Assembly: GCF_900113375.1 (NCBI RefSeq)
Contig: NZ_FOPC01000005.1
Coordinates: 62,001 to 126,000 of the forward strand
DNA from: Algoriphagus hitonicola
GTDB lineage: Bacteria; Bacteroidota; Bacteroidia; Cytophagales; Cyclobacteriaceae
Length of the DNA stretch: 64,000 nucleotides
Reading direction: 5' to 3'
Part shown: positions 1 through 7,940 of the stretch, piece by piece
How positions within the stretch are numbered: position 1 is the stretch's first letter
How the letters are laid out: the number at the start of each line of letters is the position of its first letter
Notes under the pieces: generated by a model
The model's input: the letters and a program-made list of their open reading frames with translations, nothing else
The model's database searches: none
What the model was told of the DNA's origin: nothing
Position numbers and translations under genes: made by a program

Positions 1-70
1 AAACAGTCCCTTGGCAAAATCCATAAATGGGCAGAATTAACATCAAAAAGAAGATAAACAGTCTTTTCAT
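1..70 (-). CDS. N-terminus of a secreted protein, runs off the window
   Basis: Reading the minus strand from the ATG at 70 gives 23 open codons to the window edge, starting MKRLFIFFLMLILPIYGFCQ. This is a typical Sec signal peptide: two basic residues, a hydrophobic core, then a polar stretch. The mature protein lies outside the window, so its function cannot be named. It is divergent from the flavin reductase at 184, with about 113 bp between the two starts. Confidence 0.5.
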   Translation of the reverse strand, partial: MKRLFIFFLMLILPIYGFCQGTV

Positions 71-129
71 TTGAGATTTTTGATTTTGACCAATGATCAT
101 TTGGCGGGATATTGAGTTTTTGTCTTTGG

Positions 130-161
130 TTTGAACAAAAGTAATCTGATTCGTATTTTTA
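130..161 (+). promoter_or_regulatory. Possible Bacteroidota promoter for the flavin reductase gene
   Basis: TTTG at 130-133 is followed after 20 bp by TATTTTTA at 154-161, close to the Bacteroidota consensus TTTG / TAnnTTTG. It lies 23 bp before the ATG at 184. The last base of the -7 box does not match, so this is a weak call. Confidence 0.3.
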
Positions 162-183
162 AGTAAACCAAACCACAAATTTT

Positions 184-849
184 ATGGCAGATACTGTTAA
201 GATTTTAGATATTCTTTCCTTAACTCATGACGTGAAGCAGTTCACCGTCGAAAAACCTAAGGGTTATCAATTTATCCCTGGTCAAGCGACTGAGGTGGCA
301 ATCAATAAGGAGGGATGGACTGAAGAGAAAAGACCATTTACTTTTACGAGCCTTCCCGGCGACGATCATCTGGAATTCGTCATCAAATCCTATCTCGATC
401 ACGATGGAGTGACCAAGCAAATTGCCAATTTGGTGCCTGGAGATGAGTTTATAATTGATGATTCTTGGGGGGCGATTCAATACCACGGTCGTGGAGTGTT
501 TATTGCCGGGGGGGCAGGCGTGACCCCTTTTATTTCCATTTTGAGGGATTTGAAAGCAAAAGGAGAATTAGAGGGTAATAAATTAATCTTTGCCAACAAG
601 ACAAGAAAAGATGTCATTTTGGAAGCGTACTTCCATGAGCTTCTTGGGGATGACTTTATTTCAATTCTGGATCAGGAAAATCTTGAGGGACATGAAAAAG
701 GCCGGGTGACGATGGAGTTTTTGAAGGAAAAAGTCGAAGATTTTTCTCAGGAATTCTACGTTTGCGGACCCGATCCGATGATTAAGGCCGTTTCTTCAGC
801 CTTGGAAAACCTTGGTGCCAGCCCGGATGCAATCGTTTTTGAAAAGTGA
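184..849 (+). CDS. FAD/NAD(P)-binding oxidoreductase, ferredoxin-NADP reductase type
   Basis: This 221-residue cytoplasmic flavoprotein reductase should move electrons between NAD(P)H and a small redox partner through FAD. Residues 1-100 form the FAD-binding barrel with the motif RPFTFTS (50-56). The NAD(P)-binding half follows, with GGAGVTP (109-115) and a C-terminal CGPDPM (194-199), where the Cys contacts the nicotinamide in this family. There is no 2Fe-2S ferredoxin domain, so the partner must be separate. The gene appears monocistronic, with a strong hairpin terminator right after it. The family assignment is firm; the physiological partner is unknown. Confidence 0.88.
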   Translation: MADTVKILDILSLTHDVKQFTVEKPKGYQFIPGQATEVAINKEGWTEEKRPFTFTSLPGDDHLEFVIKSYLDHDGVTKQIANLVPGDEFIIDDSWGAIQYHGRGVFIAGGAGVTPFISILRDLKAKGELEGNKLIFANKTRKDVILEAYFHELLGDDFISILDQENLEGHEKGRVTMEFLKEKVEDFSQEFYVCGPDPMIKAVSSALENLGASPDAIVFEK

Positions 850-871
850 AAATGTGAATGATGGATGTATG

Positions 872-909
872 AAAAAAGCCAACTTCTTTTTCGGGAAGTT
901 GGCTTTTTT
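872..909. terminator. Bidirectional hairpin terminator
   Basis: AAAAAGCCAACTTC pairs with GAAGTTGGCTTTTT around a short T-rich loop, with A and T tracts on the two sides. It sits between the convergent genes ending at 849 and 927 and can serve both strands. Confidence 0.85.
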
Positions 910-926
910 ATTCTACTCACTGAAAA

Positions 927-1838
927 TTATTGAAAACCAATTTTCTTGAGTCCTTCTTGGCTGATTTTGATCGCTTCCATCGGGTCCAAATCAAAGGTAT
1001 TGTCTTGCTCGACGAGAAAGTACTCCATTCCGGATTGATCTTTTTGGGCAAGGATTTTTGCAAAGTCAATGTTTCCTGTTCCGACCGGAGCAAAGTTGCC
1101 TTCATCGTTCATATCCTTGACATGCCAAGCTTTGAATCGGCCAGGATATTTCTCGAAATAAGCCAAGGGATCTGCTCCTGCTTTAGTTACCCAAAAAAGG
1201 TCCATCTGATAATTGACGTGCGCTGGGTCGGTATTTTCCAAGATATAATCAGTCAAAATCGTTCCGTCTTTCATCGGTTTAAATTCGAAGTCATGGTTGT
1301 GGTAAAGGAGTTTTAATCCAGCTGCGCTGCATTTTTCACCGAGAGTAGTTAGAATATTGACCAATTCCTCTTTCGTACCTTTCATACCCATGCCTTCGGG
1401 ACCAGCGGTAAACATGCCCATCGGCGGGACGGGGATTACAAAATATTCAAATCCGGCAGCTTTGGTAGCGGCAATTTGCTCATCAGCATTTTCGAGGGTG
1501 ACTCCGCCCATGTGTGTACTTTTCGGATCCAGTCCGAGCGATTCGAGGTAAGATTTGAACTCTCCAGGTTCCATGCCATAAAACTTACCATCCGCATAGC
1601 CTGCAGCTTCTACATAAGCATAGCCTGCATCCGCCACTTCTTGAAGGGTGGCTTTTGGATCTTCAGACATGGCGTCTCTGACGGTATAGAGAGCCAATCC
1701 TCCGATTCGTTCTTGTTCCTGATTTTCGATCACTTCGGTTTCAATGTTTTCTTCATTGGAGTTTGAGCTACCGCAGGCGGTTACCCCTAGAATTAAGGTG
1801 ATTGCTAGTGCTAAATTCCAAATAGGTGATTTTTTCAT
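927..1838 (-). CDS. Sugar phosphate isomerase/epimerase-like TIM-barrel lipoprotein
   Basis: The 303-residue protein starts at the ATG at 1838, which places a lipoprotein signal at the N-terminus (MKKSPIWNLALAITL, lipobox VTAC). The longer upstream reading frame lacks such a signal. A linker rich in Ser, Asn and Glu follows. The rest is a xylose isomerase-like TIM barrel (AP endonuclease 2 fold) with likely metal or substrate residues in LYHNHDFEF, YQMDLFWV, AWHVKDMN and the final VEQD. Such envelope-anchored isomerase-like proteins are common in Bacteroidota and are thought to act on sugars or inositols. The substrate is not evident. It shares the terminator at 872-909 with the convergent gene. 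Confidence 0.85.
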   Translation of the reverse strand: MKKSPIWNLALAITLILGVTACGSSNSNEENIETEVIENQEQERIGGLALYTVRDAMSEDPKATLQEVADAGYAYVEAAGYADGKFYGMEPGEFKSYLESLGLDPKSTHMGGVTLENADEQIAATKAAGFEYFVIPVPPMGMFTAGPEGMGMKGTKEELVNILTTLGEKCSAAGLKLLYHNHDFEFKPMKDGTILTDYILENTDPAHVNYQMDLFWVTKAGADPLAYFEKYPGRFKAWHVKDMNDEGNFAPVGTGNIDFAKILAQKDQSGMEYFLVEQDNTFDLDPMEAIKISQEGLKKIGFQ

Positions 1839-2124
1839 GTGCTTTTTGTTTGAGTTGTAATGGCCACACCCTTGTTGAGACAGCCGGGTGTTTAAATTCC
1901 AATAGGTTTGGGTTTTTGAAATGGAAAGATATTGAAAAGGGATGGGAAAAATTGAGTTTATCAAGAAGAATATTCATTCAATTAAATTCTCGGGAGAAAT
2001 GAAAATATTTCAGATTTTCCTTTTTTTTTCAAAAAATACTTGCATCTTTCTTTCTTTAGTCAAGCTTTGAAGGCAGAATTGTTTTCAGGTGATTTTAATC
2101 TATTATCAACTAAATTTTATTACT

Positions 2125-2385
2125 ATGAAAAGTAAAAGTAAATTTCGGTTTTTGGCAAGTTTGATTCTTGCCTCGGCTTTTGGGGTTTTTCTAGGAATTT
2201 CCCCCTTGACGTCTTTTGGGGAGGAAGCCCCAGAAATGGGTATGATGGATGTAAACTACTGTTTGCATAACGTAAGTGGTGATGATGGTCTCGCTAATTT
2301 TTGTCAAATAGATCGTTGCGCACCGGTTACCGGCCAGGGTACTGTTGTAGGTCCTTGTGGATCAGGTTCAGGAATGGGTGAATAA
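2125..2385 (+). CDS. Small secreted Cys-containing peptide precursor
   Basis: An 86-residue protein. The ATG at 2125 is chosen because a Sec signal peptide starts there (MKSKSKFRFLASLILASAF, core to about residue 32). The predicted mature part is about 50 residues, acidic and Gly-rich, with four Cys (NYCLHN, NFCQIDRC, GPCGSG). I recognise no family. Its size, signal and position before a propeller protein and DUF1573 resemble the NVEALA-type small secreted proteins of Bacteroidota, but the NVEALA motif is absent. A hairpin at 2394-2432 separates it from the next gene, which suggests it is transcribed more than its partners. Compare the genes at 15889 and 21515. Confidence 0.65.
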   Translation: MKSKSKFRFLASLILASAFGVFLGISPLTSFGEEAPEMGMMDVNYCLHNVSGDDGLANFCQIDRCAPVTGQGTVVGPCGSGSGMGE

Positions 2386-2393
2386 AAGTAGGG

Positions 2394-2432
2394 TAGGTCG
2401 GTTGTCATATAGATAACCGACCTTTTAATTTG
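2394..2432 (+). terminator. Hairpin (terminator or attenuator) after the small peptide gene
   Basis: AGGTCGGTT (2395-2403) pairs with AACCGACCT (2415-2423), followed by TTTTAATTTG. It lies 10 bp after the peptide stop and before the propeller gene, whose start is only 17-35 bp further on. Partial read-through would set the ratio of peptide to downstream genes. Confidence 0.75.
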
Positions 2433-2439
2433 TTTTATT

Positions 2440-3555
2440 ATGTGTATATCCAATAAAATGATATATTTGCTAATATCTATTATTATGTCCATTAATTCTA
2501 ATGGAATTAAAAGCCCTGGATCCATACATGAAATTTCTAAAGAGGATTTCCCTTTGATAAGGAAGATTTATGGTGAAAAGATTTTAACTGATAATTATAA
2601 TCATCATCATAAGATTTTTGTTATTGATAAATATTTGTTGACTATGGTCAATAGTGGGGATAATCATTATCATGTATTTGATAAAAATAGTCAAGAATAT
2701 TTGGGTCCAGTAGGAGTTAGAGGTGAAGGTCCTAATGAATGGGAGATCCCTCAAACAACTGTAGGTCAATTTACAAAGTCAGGAGATGAGATTCATCTTT
2801 GGAATTTTGATTTTCTCAGAGGGAATTTTAATAAAATAAATCTAACGAAGACCCTCAGTTCAAATTCTGCGTATCCTGTTTTATTGGATACTGAGCGGAT
2901 TAATATGCGGGATTTCCCCTATTTTCAATTATTTAAAGGAAATAACGGAAAAATATACGCTAATGGCTGGATATATGAAACGAATAGAGTGAGGTTAAAA
3001 TCCTATAACCCAAATACTAAAGAGGTGGAAAAATCCGGTTTATTTCCGAGGATTAAAAATTCGAATCATCTACCTGCAGAAGTAATGAACTCACTTTATG
3101 GGGGGTCATTTGATAAACATCCATCTAAAGATGTTTTCGTTCAGGCTATGTTTATGTTTGATAGGATTGATATTTTTGATGAAAACCTCAATTTAATAAG
3201 GTCCATTGTTGATGGTGAAAATTGGAAAGATGATTTTTATGATGGAAACGATATAAATCCATCAATTAATTTCCTTAGACCTCGAATAAATGGTTACAAT
3301 GGTTTAGCAGTTAGTGAAAATTTTATTTTTGCTTTAGAAGCTAAGCAAAATGAAGGTACAGATGATGAAATTGAAAATGAAAGCTTTATACGTATCTATA
3401 ACTGGGAGGGAGAACCTTTAGCCTATTTTGAAGTCGAACATGACTTAAGTTCTATTGATATAGATGAGGATGAAGGAATACTTTATGCCACAGATTATAG
3501 TCATGAGCTTGTATTGCGTTTCGATATTTCTAACTTTATAAATGATTGGTTATGA
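2440..3555 (+). CDS. 6-bladed beta-propeller (TolB-like) secreted protein
   Basis: Up to 371 residues. The ATG at 2458 (MIYLLISIIMSIN) is a good alternative start because it begins the hydrophobic signal and follows an AATAAA stretch typical of Bacteroidota initiation sites. The body resembles the TolB-like / BF3043-type 6-bladed propeller proteins: repeated blades with YHVFDKN, IHLWNFDF, IDIFDEN, IRIYNWEGE and ILYATDYS, and an early GVRGEGPNEW-type motif common to the family. It overlaps the DUF1573 gene by 4 nt (ATGA), so the two are translationally coupled. The coding DNA is clearly AT-rich compared with its neighbours. The molecular function of the family is not established. Confidence 0.75.
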   Translation: MCISNKMIYLLISIIMSINSNGIKSPGSIHEISKEDFPLIRKIYGEKILTDNYNHHHKIFVIDKYLLTMVNSGDNHYHVFDKNSQEYLGPVGVRGEGPNEWEIPQTTVGQFTKSGDEIHLWNFDFLRGNFNKINLTKTLSSNSAYPVLLDTERINMRDFPYFQLFKGNNGKIYANGWIYETNRVRLKSYNPNTKEVEKSGLFPRIKNSNHLPAEVMNSLYGGSFDKHPSKDVFVQAMFMFDRIDIFDENLNLIRSIVDGENWKDDFYDGNDINPSINFLRPRINGYNGLAVSENFIFALEAKQNEGTDDEIENESFIRIYNWEGEPLAYFEVEHDLSSIDIDEDEGILYATDYSHELVLRFDISNFINDWL

Positions 3556-3953
3556 TTAAGAATGTTTTAATCTTATTGTTTGTTATTGTTGCGAGTACTG
3601 TTTCCTCAATTTTAATAAAAAGGTATCTAGAAAACAGTTATGTCGCTAAAATTTCTTTTGTTGAATTAGAACATGATTTCGATACGTTAAGAAATCAGTC
3701 TGATGCTGAATATTATTTTGTTTATAAAAATTTGGGTAGCAAGAATCTTCAAATACATAATATAAAATCCTCTTGTGGATGTACAATACCTTCATGGAAT
3801 CCGGGGGAATTAAAGCCAAATGAAACGGATAGTTTTAAAGTTGTCTATAATATTGAAAACAAAGGGTATTTTATTAAAGAAGTTTTGGTCTATTCTAATA
3901 GTGAATCCAGTCCAGATAAATTACAAGTCTTGGGATATGTCCCCTTTGAATAA
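3552..3953 (+). CDS. DUF1573 protein, membrane-anchored
   Basis: 133 residues from the ATG at 3552, which overlaps the TGA of the propeller gene. One N-terminal hydrophobic segment (MIKNVLILLFVIVASTVSSIL) is a signal or anchor. It is followed by an Ig-like DUF1573 domain with the family hallmark SSCGCTIPSW (two Cys) and KPNETDSFKVVYN. DUF1573 proteins are exported beta-sandwich proteins of unknown role; the Cys pair has been considered a metal or redox site. As the last gene of the operon it ends at a bidirectional terminator. The pairing of a Cys-containing exported protein with a Cys-containing peptide recurs at 21515-23499. Confidence 0.8.
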   Translation: MIKNVLILLFVIVASTVSSILIKRYLENSYVAKISFVELEHDFDTLRNQSDAEYYFVYKNLGSKNLQIHNIKSSCGCTIPSWNPGELKPNETDSFKVVYNIENKGYFIKEVLVYSNSESSPDKLQVLGYVPFE

Positions 3954-3956
3954 GTG

Positions 3957-3987
3957 AAAATGGCGAGAAAACATCTCGCCATTTTTC
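3957..3987. terminator. Bidirectional terminator
   Basis: TGGCGAGA (3961-3968) pairs with TCTCGCCA (3974-3981), with AAAA before and TTTTTCT after. It separates the convergent genes ending at 3953 and 3987. Confidence 0.85.
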
Positions 3988-5231
3988 TATTCAAACCCGA
4001 AAGCCCAGGGAAATACAAATACCACAATCATCGTCCACAAAACGTAAACCGGAAGGTAGTTGACCACTACCAAGCCCACTTGCGGAAGTGAATTGTCTTT
4101 TCGCAGCGTAGTGATCAGCTTTTTGCAAACCAACACCAAATGAACCAGCATCAGAATATTCACGCCAAGCACCGCGAGCCTATTGGGGGTGATGCCATAT
4201 TCGGTAATTCGAAATGCAATCGCTGAAAGTGCCACCAGGTTGACCAATACGGTTGTGATAGAAAGTAGCACCAAGATCCAGTGGGAGGTTTTTCCGTTTT
4301 GCCCCGCTGCAGATTCGGTCACCGAAAAGAATATCAGCGCCATTACTCCGATCAGCAATAAATTGAAAAGCAGCAGAAATTCTCGGTCATTGTAGGGATC
4401 TTTGCCCGCATAGACAATGGCGCCCAAGTAAAACAAGAGCATAATCAAGACTAGCGGAGCAAAGATTTTGGCAATGATGGGCGGGACTTTGTTTACCAAC
4501 TGTGGATTGGTTTGAGTAAGATGTGTGGCGATAAGCGGAGCTGCTACCAAACCAAAAAGCCCGATATTTTCAAAGTAGAATTCGCCGATTTCCAGCCCAA
4601 TCAGGTTAAATAATCCGATCGTGATTCCTGAGAGGAGCATTCCAGCCAAACCTAACACGGCGCCCATAATTACGGCATCTCCATTGAAATTGAGGAATTC
4701 CAGCCGCTTCAGTAGATTTTTGGGTTGGGCCTCGCCAAATACAAATCCCAGCACTGCCCAAAGAAGTAAGGGCAAATGAATGCAGGCCAAAATTAAGGTG
4801 TCGCTTTCCTCTTTCTGTGGGAGCAGGTTGATGTAAATCATTGAAGCTCCGAGAATCACAATCGGAAGCCAAAGGGACTTGAGCGAAAGTTGTTTTTTGC
4901 GAATAAAATAAAGTGAAACAAAAGGGAAGAGTAGAAATCCCATATTCCGGGGATAGAAGAACTCCTCATTCCAAGAGAAAAACTGAGGGGATTTTGCAAA
5001 AATCCAGGCAATCAGCGCTAAAATGATAAGAAAGCGCCAATCTTTGATCGATCCCCAGCCAACCGAATCGGTGCTGAAGTTGAGACGGGCATTCCAAAAT
5101 TCTACGGAATGGCGTCCTTTGATTTCGGGATAGAGATCGTTAAATGCAGTTTTAAATTCTGACTTGCTTTTGCGGTATAGTTTTTCCAATTCTTCCGCTT
5201 GGTGAAGATTGGAAAGGATTTGATTTTTCAT
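3987..5231 (-). CDS. Multi-pass membrane protein, DUF4153-like
   Basis: 414 residues with a soluble N-terminus of about 65 residues (charged and helical, including QAEELEKLYRKSKSEFK), then roughly ten to twelve hydrophobic helices. The overall plan and the later segments (VTESAAGQNGKTSHWILVLL, ITEYGITPNRLAVLGVNI) fit the DUF4153/DUF4401 group of inner-membrane proteins, whose function is unknown. It is the last gene of a minus-strand operon with the small membrane protein at 5262, a winged-helix regulator at 5657 and a membrane protein at 5952. The regulator plus several membrane proteins suggests a stress-response or envelope module, which is inference. Confidence 0.65.
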   Translation of the reverse strand: MKNQILSNLHQAEELEKLYRKSKSEFKTAFNDLYPEIKGRHSVEFWNARLNFSTDSVGWGSIKDWRFLIILALIAWIFAKSPQFFSWNEEFFYPRNMGFLLFPFVSLYFIRKKQLSLKSLWLPIVILGASMIYINLLPQKEESDTLILACIHLPLLLWAVLGFVFGEAQPKNLLKRLEFLNFNGDAVIMGAVLGLAGMLLSGITIGLFNLIGLEIGEFYFENIGLFGLVAAPLIATHLTQTNPQLVNKVPPIIAKIFAPLVLIMLLFYLGAIVYAGKDPYNDREFLLLFNLLLIGVMALIFFSVTESAAGQNGKTSHWILVLLSITTVLVNLVALSAIAFRITEYGITPNRLAVLGVNILMLVHLVLVCKKLITTLRKDNSLPQVGLVVVNYLPVYVLWTMIVVFVFPWAFGFE

Positions 5232-5261
5232 AAAAGCTGAGATTGTTTTTAGAATTAGTTG

Positions 5262-5588
5262 TTAGTTCCAATGTCCAGTTACTGCAAACGCCATGACCGC
5301 GCTTATCCAAATGGCCACAAAATAGAGAATGGTGCTGAAAATGACCGCGACGAGTTTTTGATTTCCTTTGGGAAACCACTTGAATCCCATCAGAAAAAAG
5401 AATATTCCGCCAGCAGATCCACCTAGAGGAATAATGATCAGCGGGTAATACATCCAAGTTTCAAAGAGGTCTCCTTTGGTCAGAATAATAAATAGCAACC
5501 AAGCCAAAGGCAAACTTGCTCCCAATAGTGCCGGCAAAAGCAATTCTTTGGGTCTGAAGGGCAGGAAAGATGAGGAAGTGTTTTTCAT
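5262..5588 (-). CDS. Small membrane protein, unknown function
   Basis: 108 residues with three clear hydrophobic segments (LLLPALLGASLPLAWLLFII, YYPLIIIPLGGSAGGIFFFL, LVAVIFSTILYFVAIW) and a short cytoplasmic start. I recognise no named family. It lies between the winged-helix regulator and the DUF4153-like gene in the same operon, with 30 bp to the latter. Confidence 0.65.
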   Translation of the reverse strand: MKNTSSSFLPFRPKELLLPALLGASLPLAWLLFIILTKGDLFETWMYYPLIIIPLGGSAGGIFFFLMGFKWFPKGNQKLVAVIFSTILYFVAIWISAVMAFAVTGHWN

Positions 5589-5656
5589 GGTTTTTGATTT
5601 TGAGATGAATTTATTTTGAAAGTGCTTTGAAATTCAAAGTGAATAGGTAAATTTTT

Positions 5657-5950
5657 TTAGGGTTTATTTTCATTGATTAAATTTTCAAGGAAATTCAAAT
5701 GGGCTTGAAATGCTTTTTTCCCGGCGGAAGTTGCCGAGTAATTGGTCAAGGGTTTTCTTCCGGCAAAGCTTTTTTCCACCTCGATGTATTCGGCATTCTC
5801 CAAGTGACGAAGGTGAGAGGCTAAGTTGCCGTCGGTGACTTGCAGGATTTGCTTAAAGGAATTGAAGTCATAGCGATCATTGACCATCAGGATGGACATA
5901 ATGCGCAGTCGGATGACGTTTTCAAATGCCTTGTCGTAAGTTCCCTTCAC
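5657..5950 (-). CDS. Winged-helix transcriptional regulator
   Basis: 97 residues, one winged helix-turn-helix domain: LRIMSILMVNDRYDFNSFKQ, then the recognition helix region in DGNLASHLRHLENAEYIEVEK, then a wing (RKPLTNYSATSAGKKAF). This fits the single-domain MarR/ArsR-like regulators of the HTH_34 type. The start is a GTG at 5950, one base after the TAA of the upstream gene (5952), so translation is probably coupled. An in-frame ATG would only arise at residue 18 and would cut into the domain. It probably regulates its own operon of membrane proteins. Confidence 0.78.
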   Translation of the reverse strand: MKGTYDKAFENVIRLRIMSILMVNDRYDFNSFKQILQVTDGNLASHLRHLENAEYIEVEKSFAGRKPLTNYSATSAGKKAFQAHLNFLENLINENKP

Positions 5951-5951
5951 C

Positions 5952-6566
5952 TTATCGATCGTATCGGTAATACATCATGGAGCCATAGATCACATGTAGC
6001 ACACCAAAGCCGAGTGCCCAACAGAGTAATCCATACTCCGGGAAAAAGGCCGCGAGAATACCGAGAATCCATTGGCCAATTCCCAAGTTTCTGATTTCTC
6101 CCAAAGTAAAATGAGAGGCGCTAATCAGACCCAAACCGTAGAAAACCAAGGTGGCCGGGGCGATCAGCTGATAGGTACTTTCATGGATCAGCGAAAAGGA
6201 AAAAAATCCACCGGTAACCACTGGAATGAATAAAGCCAACAAGAACCGCTTGCTTGCTGAAGTCCAGAATTTTTCGGCTTTTCGCTGGCTTTTGCTTTGA
6301 CTCAGGAGATAGGCCGAACCAATAGCCAACAATAAAACAAGCACCGCCACGGCCAATAAATTGATTTGCAATTCTGCCGGTGAACTTGCCTCAAATTCCG
6401 CTCCGTAGGTGGTGGAAGGAAAGTAAATCCAATACCAAGCAATTCCTGCACCGACAAAGGCGTAAATGCCCGCCAATACTCCCGCCAATCCGCTCAAAGA
6501 CAGGAACCGGGTGCTCCGCTCCATCATGGATTTGATTTCAGCTAATTCTTGTTCTGGTTTTCTCAT
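5952..6566 (-). CDS. Membrane protein, first gene of the regulator operon
   Basis: 204 residues. A charged N-terminal segment (MRKPEQELAEIKSMMERSTRF) precedes about six hydrophobic helices arranged in pairs. I recognise no defined family, but proteins of this shape next to a single-domain winged-helix regulator are common in Cytophagales. It overlaps nothing upstream; the stop is one base from the GTG of the regulator. Confidence 0.65.
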   Translation of the reverse strand: MRKPEQELAEIKSMMERSTRFLSLSGLAGVLAGIYAFVGAGIAWYWIYFPSTTYGAEFEASSPAELQINLLAVAVLVLLLAIGSAYLLSQSKSQRKAEKFWTSASKRFLLALFIPVVTGGFFSFSLIHESTYQLIAPATLVFYGLGLISASHFTLGEIRNLGIGQWILGILAAFFPEYGLLCWALGFGVLHVIYGSMMYYRYDR

Positions 6567-6750
6567 AATAAAAGTACTTTGTGATGCAAAGTAAATCGAA
6601 TTTTCTAATATTTAATCCTTGGGCGGAAAAAATTTTAAATCCTTCCCCTCCAAAAAATCAAATATTTCCTGTAAACCATGATTTAGGGCATTTGACGTAT
6701 GGTTTGATTTTGAGGATTGGACTTCCTTTGGTATAAATTAAACCAATACG

Positions 6751-7410
6751 ATGATGCAAAAAGTATTTACTTCTTGGATTTTAGGACTTATGATGGTGGC
6801 TTTGATGGTGTCCTGCACGGAAAGTGAAGATATGGATCCGGATGATCCTCAAATTAGCAATGATTTGGATTTTGAGTTTACGCTGTCGGGAGATGAAAGT
6901 AGCTATTCGATGCTAATTGATGGAGAAGAGGTAGAAAACTATGCCGAAATTCTCAATTCTCTAAATACAGATAAGTCCATATCGATCAATTTTTGGGGAC
7001 CGGGAAACGATTTTGATTTTTCGGGGATTAGTTGGATACCTCTAGGTACCGGAACCTATGAAACTGGGCATAATCTCGGACCGGGAAATGGCACTGAGGG
7101 CAATGACTTGTTTATGGTCGCCTTTGTCAAAAAGGATAATGAAAAGCATTTTGCCTATTCTTCTCATGCTTATGGGTATTTGGAGGATGAGCGCATTCCT
7201 GGTTCTTCCTGCACGGTCGAAATCATCACTTTCGAAGGAGGTCAAACCACCTATGAATTCATGAACGGGACTTATAGTCTGTTTATTGGTATTGTTGAGG
7301 GAAAATTTGCAGGTACCTTCAAAACCAAAGAAGGGAAGGAAGTCAAAGTGACCAATGGGCAGTTTCGAATTGTTCGGGAGTTGCCACCAGGGGCTACAGT
7401 AATCGATTGA
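6751..7410 (+). CDS. Lipoprotein of unknown function
   Basis: 219 residues. A type II signal peptide ends in lipobox LMVSC at about residue 22, followed by the acidic stretch TESEDMDPDD. In Bacteroidota an acidic run just after the lipid Cys can act as a surface-export signal, so this may be a surface lipoprotein. The rest is predicted beta-rich, with no family I recognise. A second ATG at 6754 is an equally possible start. The gene ends at a terminator shared with the convergent DUF4260 gene. Confidence 0.7.
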   Translation: MMQKVFTSWILGLMMVALMVSCTESEDMDPDDPQISNDLDFEFTLSGDESSYSMLIDGEEVENYAEILNSLNTDKSISINFWGPGNDFDFSGISWIPLGTGTYETGHNLGPGNGTEGNDLFMVAFVKKDNEKHFAYSSHAYGYLEDERIPGSSCTVEIITFEGGQTTYEFMNGTYSLFIGIVEGKFAGTFKTKEGKEVKVTNGQFRIVRELPPGATVID

Positions 7411-7416
7411 TTTTAT

Positions 7417-7450
7417 GGGCTTTTCTTTCGGGGAAAGCCTTTATTTTTTC
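7417..7450. terminator. Hairpin terminator between convergent genes
   Basis: GGCTTT (7418-7423) pairs with AAAGCC (7434-7439) and is followed by TTTATTTTTT. It sits right after the lipoprotein gene and touches the stop codon of the minus-strand gene at 7441. Confidence 0.6.
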
Positions 7451-7794
7451 CCGATTTCCCCAAGATGGGTGAATTTAAACCCTTTTTTATATTTCAGTCC
7501 GTATCCCAGCATTCGATCAAAGGCGATATGTGAAAACAGGATGATTCCTGCAATCTCAGCGGTCTGGGATTCCAATAAAACTCCCAACCCAAAAATTAGC
7601 AATGAAATCCCGCGATGATGGAATAGATTGTAAATCCAAGCTCCTGTTTTTTCACCTGCCAAATATCCAATCATCCCAATATCCGGTAAGAAAAATAATC
7701 CGGCAAACCACCACCAGGATAATTCAGTCAAATGAAAAGCGAAGATTCCCAGCAGTAAAAGGGCCAATTCTTCCAATTGGATCAGGGTTTTCAT
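7441..7794 (-). CDS. DUF4260 family membrane protein
   Basis: 117 residues from the ATG at 7794 (MKTLIQLEELALLLLGIF). The 20 codons upstream are out of character and are not used. The sequence has three to four hydrophobic segments and the family-type motifs FAGLFFLPDIGMIGYLAG, YNLFHHRG and GIILFSHIAFDRMLGYGLKY with conserved His and Asp. DUF4260 proteins are small inner-membrane proteins of unknown role. The gene stands alone between two terminators. Confidence 0.78.
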   Translation of the reverse strand: MKTLIQLEELALLLLGIFAFHLTELSWWWFAGLFFLPDIGMIGYLAGEKTGAWIYNLFHHRGISLLIFGLGVLLESQTAEIAGIILFSHIAFDRMLGYGLKYKKGFKFTHLGEIGKK

Positions 7795-7883
7795 GGGATA
7801 GGGATAGTATATTGACAAAATTACAATTTTACCTAAGACCTGCCAAGCTTTCAAAACCTGACAGTTCTAATGACTGATTCCCA

Positions 7884-7916
7884 AAGAAAAAACGCCATCC
7901 TTTTGGGACGGCGTTT
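7884..7916 (-). terminator. Terminator of the esterase gene
   Basis: On the minus strand AAACGCCGTCC pairs with GGATGGCGTTT (one G-T pair) over an AAAA-type loop and is followed by a T-rich tract. It lies 25 bp after the stop at 7941. Confidence 0.75.
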
Positions 7917-7940
7917 GATACTCTTGAATTTGCTGATTTT

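Noticed and set aside
1861..1893. CACCC/GGGTG hairpin upstream of the TIM-barrel lipoprotein gene
   Set aside because: Five-base stem with a long loop; likely chance.
2062..2085. TTTGAAGGCAGAA upstream of the first small peptide, also inside the 38-nt block of the repeat copies
   Set aside because: Only 13 nt match and the distance to the gene start is quite different, so a shared regulatory site is not supported.
4606..4872. Frames opposite or alternative to the DUF4153-like membrane gene (also 5152-5457)
   Set aside because: Alternative-frame shadows of hydrophobic coding sequence; the products have low-quality composition and no family.
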